Shown here piece by piece: positions 17,948-24,697 of a DNA stretch of 24,697 nt (positions are counted from its first letter, which is position 1; each line of letters begins with the position of its first letter). The position numbers and the translations under genes were made by a program. Source of the stretch: Penium margaritaceum (taxonomy: Eukaryota; Streptophyta; Zygnematophyceae; Desmidiales; Peniaceae); assembly GCA_023375785.1 (NCBI GenBank), contig SZWC01023538.1:1-24697 (forward strand). The letters are read 5' to 3'. The notes beneath the pieces were generated by a model. The model did no database searches and was not told the DNA's origin. It saw nothing but the letters and a program-made list of their open reading frames with translations.

Positions 17948-18332
17948 CCCCCTCCCTTCAACGTAACCAAGTGTCGCACCTCCCCCCCCCCCACAATCTC
18001 GAGAAATCTCTGTTTCAATTATCCCCTCTCTCCTCCTTCTCAAATCCCAAACCCTAGAGGGCTCACTAACCAGTCACTCTCCCCACTCACCCCTCTCCCT
18101 CTCTCGCCCTCCGACATGACTAAAGCAACGTTCAACACCNCCCCCTCCCTTCAACGTAACCAAGTGTCGCACCTCCCCCCCCCCCACAATCTCGAGAAAT
18201 CTCTGTTTCAATTATCCCCTCTCTCCTCCTTCTCAAATCCCAAACCCTAGAGGGCTCACTAACCAGTCACTCTCCCCACTCACCCCTCTCCCTCTCTCGC
18301 CCTCCGACATGACTAAAGCAACGTTCAACACC
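17948..18332. repeat. 192-bp perfect duplication around a single N
   Basis: 17948-18139 and 18141-18332 are identical as far as I can read, including an 11-base C run, and are separated only by an N at 18140. This is the pattern of two contig ends that overlap but were not merged. The unit is C/T-rich, like a plant 5' untranslated or promoter region, and holds AAACCCTAG (a telo-box type motif) at 18049-18057 and 18242-18250. Confidence 0.9.
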
Positions 18333-20132
18333 ATGGTTAAATACATCACTATCACATAGAATGCTTTTCATTATGCTCAAGATGCCTTCAGAATATTATT
18401 CCATCAAGATTTGGTAGGGGAAAATACAAAAAAAATCATTGAAGGTGCGCAACGACGGAAAAAGAAAAATCCAATGCCCATGATGAAAAATAAGCACACA
18501 CAAATCAAGTCAATATACACGTTACTTTCCAACAAAGAAGAATGGATCCATGAAATGGAATGATATAGAATGTAAAGAAGGATTAAATCTTGGTGTACAA
18601 GTGTGTAAAAATGCCATGAGAAATTATCCTTTCCATGCTTTTCCACACGATTTATGGCCCCTTTTTCAACATTTTCTAGATACGAGCATTGTTGATAGTG
18701 TTGGGTTGCGTGGTGTGTATAAAGGACTATGTTCTTTGAAATTTTCAAAATATTTCCTTATGCAACAAGTTATTTGAGAATTCAAATGCTTAACGTTGAA
18801 AGCCGATAATCTAACGACAATGGAGATATTGATTTATATCTAAATTGCCGAGATGGTACATGAAACAGTCCAACCTAAAACAATCTATAAATAAAGGTCC
18901 ACTTTTCCTCCTCATCAACGTATCTGCAAGGCTATACAAGGATCTCAAAGTTGTTGATGCAAGTGTCTTGATCTTACATCATCTTCTATATTAAGTGGCC
19001 CACACATAGTAAGGGCTTCCTTCTCTTAGGCTTGCAAAGCGGTTGTAGGCCTTCAAGGGTTGCTAAAGCTAATTCTAACAAATTCTTGGCAAATCATTAA
19101 GGTCTTCCTCCTCTTTTGAATAAACATTACCATTTAGCCATAATGAGATTTTAAGACATGCCAATGGTCAATGAGTCATCAAGATATATTTGTAACCCTT
19201 GCAAATTGGTGGCCTTGCTTGAATGTAAAAGCTACTTTAGATTTATAGTGAAGTATCACTGTAACCATGATTTTTGAATCTTAGGACTGATAATGGATTT
19301 GTGAGTGTTTTAAATAATAGAAGTTATAATGTTTGCATCTTAGGACTCCTAGAAAAAGAGAAGAAGCCGTAAATATATATAGCTGTAATCCCTGCATTGT
19401 AACTCCCCATACAGCTTATCTCAATGTCGAGGAAACAAACATGCCAAGACATGGCTATGAACTACATATGAAGATGGTCGACATGAGGACCTTCCACACC
19501 ACCTCATGCTAGAAACCCTATGGGGTATAGGGCTACCTGATAACAACCCATATTGGCGTTGCACAATGAATGATCTCTACCACACTATAGCAATGTGTGT
19601 TGAAACAAACATGACACAATAATTGTTTTATAATCCATGCCATATCTGGTCAAATTGTAGAATGGATTGACCTTTTTTTATAAAAATTAGTCCACGACAT
19701 GCTCCTTGAATCTTCCCGAACAAATGTCACAATGTGTTTAAGTTCCTTGTTACAAGTGGGATGCAGCATTTTGAAGCACAAAATGTTTGTAATTCTTGCA
19801 TCCACTAACTCTTCCCCTTGATGGGTGCTATTGTAGAGGTGGAATCAAGGTTTTTATTAGTACAGAACTTTTAAAGAGAAAATATACTATGTCAAATTTT
19901 CGTTTCCAGTCTTCTTCAAATATTTGTTGATTGTATTTCTTAATCTCCATTTTTGTATTGATGCAAAATTTGTTCTTTGTCATATTGAGATCTTCCGCTG
20001 TTGAAATTGGGGAGGGATTATATCTTGTTTCTTTGGTACTTGAGTTCAGAAAATTATTGGATGTTAACAATTTCTAGTGAAGCTCAAGCTATAGTAGAAA
20101 GATTTTGAGTTCATTTTCTGCAGCCAAGCCCA
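18333..20132. other. AT-rich stretch without recognised genes
   Basis: Short frames only, for example 75 codons at 18550-18777 on the plus strand and 114 codons at 18404-18748 on the minus strand. Neither resembles a known family. No terminal repeats or RNA genes seen. Confidence 0.5.
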
Positions 20133-21440
20133 TTAGTGGCTTACTTGAATGATGATTTTCTTATCAAAAATTATGATTATAATGGCTTCTCTCCCAACCT
20201 CAATACCAGATACATCAGTTGTACAAACAACAAAGGAGCTTACGAGGATCAATTTACCATTTCCAATTGTGCATTTGAATAGATGCTTCACATCACTTGC
20301 TTCACATATTTTTTTGGGAGCGCTTTATGAGCCCTTTATTTTCTCGACCCCATTCATTCTCAATATACATTAAAGGACGATCACTACCATGTTGGTTAGT
20401 AATTAACTGTATCCCTAGTGGAGGATCAAGGAAAAGCTCAATTTAATCGTCACGTACTATGTTTTTAGAGCTCATAAAAATGTTCACATGGACTCCCACA
20501 AATACCATAAGGTAATCAAAATAGGTGTATTTGGTCAACAAAAACATTCCCATACATTTCTTCGAATTCTTCACTTGTTTGTCTACTGTTTTCTCATTTT
20601 TTATACAAAGAATTTTGTAACTGGCTACTTGTGCTGTACATGGTGCATGATGTAGTGAGGTTTATCAAGAATTTTCCATCATTGGCAAAAACCATCTCCT
20701 GACTTAGGTAGTATGGTGTGGAACAAAGAATAGATTCATTAGCTTTATAAAAATTGATCTCGTAAAGTACGTAAGTAGATGAATCTGTAGTTTGTGTTTC
20801 ACACTTGAGAAACTACTTGTAAAAGAAATATGAATTAGTCAGAAAAGAACAGCAATGGAACATGAAAATGTATATCTTTTGAAAAGTTAATTTAAGGTCT
20901 GCAACAAGAAATTTAGCCCATAGAAGGGAAGAGGGATTTCTATTTCTTGAACGTAGTTGACATGAGATATGAGTGTAACACCATCTCCACGTTGATTGAC
21001 CTTCAAATAATCATGCCTTACTTTGTAAAAGCTAAAAAAGTGGTTGAAGGTTAAAAGGTGTTACTAGTCCAGAGTTAAGTTTGCCTTTCTCGTTTATTTT
21101 GAATGCTTACATTGTTCGTGGTGATGTGGAAAGGCCCATATTGAATTCGTGATTCCTGTAGATGATTATTTGCAAGCTATGAATCACTATGGTGATTGAA
21201 AAATATCAAAGTCAAAATTATATTGAATTACCATAAATGAAGACAGTTGTAATGGGGGAGAAGCATACCACAGGTTTGCAATACATCGATGACTTTATGA
21301 AAAGAGGCGCTGAGAAATTTGATATGTTGTATTTTTCCATTATGTGATTGGGAGTTTTCAGTCGATGAGTAGATTAAAGCAATGCAAGAATATACATAGC
21401 ACGTTCTTGGATGTAAAAGGTCTAGTTTCTTATGAGGCAT
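20133..21440 (-). pseudogene. possible decayed coding sequence of unknown function
   Basis: Several stop-free segments follow one another on the minus strand in AT-rich DNA: 21228-21440 (about 70 codons), about 20890-21057 (55 codons), 20594-20812 (72 codons) and 20133-20324 (63 codons). They lie in different frames, as if joined by small indels, and their translations look mixed rather than low-complexity. I recognise no domain. A decayed transposon or host gene is possible, and so is chance in AT-rich DNA. Confidence 0.25.
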
Positions 21441-24104
21441 GTTTGATTTGTTATTTGTAGTTAATCAACCTTTCATTAAGCATATTGAATAAGCAATTTG
21501 TGCAAAAGAGGTCTTAGATATAGTGGTTCTAAATAACTTGGCATAAATTGGACATAAAATAAAGCATGACAAAACTTAGACATACGTTATCCAAACAAAC
21601 ACCTTCCTTTGTCATGATCTCACTCAAGAGTACTTGTGGGTTAGTGGTGCATATATGTTAGCTTAAAAAGCATGCATGTTTTTTGATTAAACTTGAGTTT
21701 TTTAGTAAAATTCAGGTGATCATGTTCTATATTAAGGCCAATAACATATTTGATGGCATTATTGAGGAAATTTACACAATAGAGCCATGTTAAAACGATG
21801 GGATGTCTTCCTAAATATAAGAGAGGAGTTCATGGAGAACGAGTTTGGTTTCGTATTACAGGGGTAGACATCATGAAAATATGTTCTTGAAACTCCTATT
21901 TCTTAATATGAGTAGTACTCACTGATCTATTTCATCTTTCGTAAATATGGCTATGTTTGACTTGTTAGAAAACATGCAACTGATTCAGAGTATAGATATT
22001 CAAACTTTCACATGTATGATTTTTAAATTATTTAATTATTCGTCTAAAAATGAAATATGAATGTGAACCTAAATTTTTCCATCTATGTATTTTATACTTA
22101 AATTGCATTTTTGACAAACGCTTTGGTGAACTAGACGAAAACCATGGTTCTTGATGGTCTTGAACCCCCAAGCCAATGCGTTGAATCAGCGATAAGCCAA
22201 TGACCCTTCTCTTATCGACGGGGAACTGGTCGCATACTACACCCTAGAAGTGAGCTGCCTTGTGCATTAACACGCCGTGTTTCAACTTTAACGCGTTAAC
22301 ACCAATGTAATAAATTTGAAGAAATCCTTCGCCCACTAGATAAAAAATGTGGTGCTTGAGTGTCTTTGATTTTAAGGACATTTCGTTCAATCGATTGAAG
22401 GGAGGGGACCCTCATTAGATCCATATTACGCACGGAGTGCACCTTATTTCTCCATGCTCATAAATTTGGGTCACTCATTAAGCACTTGATGACCGCGATA
22501 TGGGTATTTGGCAAAACCTTTGCTTTGGTTGGTGTGCTAACGGTCTCATGTAGGTCATGCAATGTGTAGTGTCATTTCACATGCAATTATGCTGACATAT
22601 TATCTTGCCCTTAGATGGAGCAAAGAGTAACAACGGATGGTCAATATGTTTAAAGTGAACTAGATTATGAGAAAAAAGGACGAAAAAATTGACCTTATTC
22701 TCATGCATTTCTTCTGCATGAGACCTACAAACTCAAATGAAAAGAAATAATATCTTAATCCATGTACCATTTATTTTTTAAGTTTGAAGGTTTTGATTAT
22801 TTTGCTGATGATCTCAATTTGTTGAACAAAAACCATCTATAATCTCTAACAAGCTATAAAACATGAATCTAAAATGAAAGGATAGGTATAAGATTTTGAG
22901 AAGGGGGTTTTATTATTTGTTTTGAAAATAATCTTCACAAGTTTCTCGTAGAAATGTTTTCATTTGTTGTTTTCTTAATTTCCTTCAGTGCTTCCACCTG
23001 AAAATTTGTTTTTTTATGGCAATGCATGTTTACAGTGAATGAATTTTCTATTTCATTTATTATTGAATCATGAAGTATTGAGTTTTAAACTTTATTACTT
23101 TATTATATGATTCTAAGCAGATGTTAACAAGTTATTATTTTATTTTCAACATATGTTTGTTTCATTTTGTACTACACACAAACCTCTAGATATTATTATA
23201 ATACGTTGACATTTTGCTAGAAACTGTATGAATTAATTAAGTGTAATCTAAGTTGTAAGCCCTTGTTCCTTTTAAGTAGCACACATTCGCGACGCCTCTA
23301 ATGTATAAGTGACTTTGTTTCTATTAAAGAGTAATTTTTACATTGTTATATTTCTTGTCGTTATCAATTTGTTTTCACATTTTATTGGGGTATTAAAGTA
23401 TTTATTTCTTATGGTACATTATGAATTGCAATTTCGTTCGTTTAGTTTATTTTTGATAAAGGGTAGTGTGCTGAAATAATAACACAGAAAAATTATTGAA
23501 ACATTCAGAATTGTTTTAAATAATGATCTGAAACTTTGTGTAATGGTTTTTATTCTAATTTCAGGAATTTCATTTATAGTTTTTACCTCCAGCATCACCT
23601 TAGACAGATTCATCTCTTCCATTTCCTCGCGTTGTAGAATTGTTATTCTTATTTGTATTTTCATTGTACTTTAGTTAGAAGTGGATTAAATGGAGGATAT
23701 AATTGAAATTTTAATAGAAACATTATTTAGCGAATATTGAAAATTTCCGTAATACATCTCATAGATATTAATTTTCCCTGTTTATTTTTTAAGATTTAGG
23801 TAATTATTAACTCATGATGTTTTTCAACAGATTATTATATCTCATTATTTTTATTTGGCTAGAAAGTAATTGAAGGGAACATAGGTTTCGGGATGAAATT
23901 TAAATAAACATATTTTCACTATTATTTCATTATTTTTTTTCTAAATGCACGGAACACATTTGGTATTCATTATGAACGAGCGTGGTGCATTCATTTGTAC
24001 TGATTTTGTAAAGGCTAGGTTTCTACCTAAACAGTGTAGGAGTACGGTGTGATTCTCTACAGAAATGAACGTGATTAGGAATAAGAACTTGTTCACTTTT
24101 TGAA
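21441..24104. other. AT-rich stretch without recognised genes
   Basis: Very AT-rich, especially 22900-23960. A small GC-richer island lies at about 22140-22450. No open frame with protein-like features, no repeats of note, no RNA genes seen. A 72-codon plus-strand frame follows at 24105-24323 and is unrecognised. Confidence 0.5.
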
Positions 24105-24365
24105 ATGACTTTTATCAACCCGATTGATAAAGAGGTATTACTTTATATTTTTTGTGGTCATGTCGTTATTTTCGGTCCTCCAAATGTGGCATTTTTACGT
24201 TTTTCTCATATAGAGACAACGGCTTTTCTCTGCAATACTTGTAGATGCTTGAGAGTGGACCGGAATTACAATCGTTTGTTGGCGGAACAGAACGCCGTGC
24301 GTAGCGAATCGATTACGCAATAATATCAGTACCCACTTTTTGGCGTCAAAGTAGTTGGATTCTAA

Positions 24366-24697
24366 CCATTCGGTGGATCAGTGTCGCGTCTGTTAACTAC
24401 GTACTACGTACTACGTACTAGTGTCCACACCCCTGCCGGCCACTCCGACCCCTTTCCCATCCGCCACGGCCTTCTCCAAGGCGACCCATGCAGCCCTATA
24501 CTCTTCAACTACCACATTGACCCCCTAGCACGTGCCATCTCTTGCACCGACACGGATTCCCCCACTCTCCTTGGCACGCCCATCCCACTCCTCCTACAGG
24601 CTGACGATGTCGTCCTCCTCTCAGAGTCAGCCAGTGGCCTTCAGCGTGCAGTGGACGAGGCATTCTATTCCCTTAGTGCCTTGGGTCATACAATTCA
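24366..24697 (+). pseudogene. LINE-type reverse transcriptase fragment (runs off window)
   Basis: Open from a TAA at 24363-24365 to the window end. From about 24430 the translation reads like the palm of a non-LTR retrotransposon RT: DPFPIRHGLLQGDPCSPILF, then LLLQADDVVLLSESASGLQR and a following helix ending SLSALGHTI. The QGDPCSP block and the ADD catalytic pair are the diagnostic parts. The residue before ADD is Gln where Tyr or Phe is usual. Upstream sequence does not resemble the N-terminal RT or endonuclease, so the copy is probably 5'-truncated near 24425, common for LINEs. The fragment is GC-rich, against AT-rich DNA to its left. It may be intact further right, which cannot be seen. 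Confidence 0.82.
24397..24420. repeat. (CTACGTA)3 short tandem repeat
   Basis: Three copies of CTACGTA plus CTA, just before sequence with LINE reverse transcriptase similarity. It may mark the junction between host DNA and a truncated element. Confidence 0.8.

Noticed and set aside
18049..18250. Telomere-like repeat (AAACCCTAG twice)
   Set aside because: It is one motif duplicated by the probable assembly artefact, with no tandem telomeric array.
19283..19320. LRTDNG-like peptide resembling the copia integrase second aspartate block
   Set aside because: Only six residues match. The frame around it shows no other integrase motif and stops soon after, so it is probably chance.
20300..20420. 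Faint resemblance of a minus-strand peptide to the ITENG region of family 1 glycosidases
   Set aside because: A short, gappy match without the other conserved blocks at proper distance. Not enough to name a gene.

Overview
The window looks like intergenic, repeat-rich DNA from a plant nuclear genome. The main evidence is two Ty1/copia LTR retrotransposons whose primer-binding sites match the 3' end of initiator tRNA-Met (TGGTATCAGAGC), the usual plant copia primer. The species cannot be read from the sequence. Two base compositions meet here: GC-rich retroelements, and AT-rich host DNA (most of 18.3-24.4 kb) with no clear genes. No tRNA, rRNA, CRISPR or complete host protein-coding gene was recognised.

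Layout. 1-290 is a (TATATG)n microsatellite. 704-14831 is an old copia element (element 1) on the minus strand. It is split by a younger, related copia element (element 2, 6280-14274), also on the minus strand, which landed inside element 1's 5' LTR. The nesting is supported by a 5-bp target-site duplication (CACGC at 6275-6279 and 14275-14279) and by element 1's LTR sequence resuming, in register with its other LTR, right after the insertion.

Element 1 has lost its integrase by deletion, lacks the start of gag, and carries several stops and frameshifts. Its two LTRs differ by roughly 10% where compared by eye. Element 2 has nearly identical LTRs (5 substitutions in about 390 compared bases) and keeps protease, integrase, RT and RNase H motifs. 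It has a stop plus a frameshift in gag, one in-frame TAG between integrase and RT, and sequence missing at a single N in gag. Both elements have a leader rich in CAG/CTG-type triplets with clustered TGACGTCA palindromes.

To the right of the nest, 14832-18332 is mixed-composition DNA with one possible first exon (16336-16509) and a 192-bp perfect duplication around a single N that is probably an assembly artefact. 18333-24365 is AT-rich and largely empty, apart from possible decayed coding sequence on the minus strand at about 20.1-21.4 kb. The right edge (24366-24697) holds the start of a LINE-type reverse transcriptase fragment on the plus strand that runs out of the window.

The elements encode the usual copia cycle: Gag particle, protease, integrase, RT and RNase H, primed from the tRNA-binding site and the polypurine tract. 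Neither copy looks able to move on its own. I found no convincing new biological system. The most interesting points are the nested insertion, the triplet-rich leaders with bZIP-type palindromes, the short zinc knuckle, and the assembly faults marked by single Ns.
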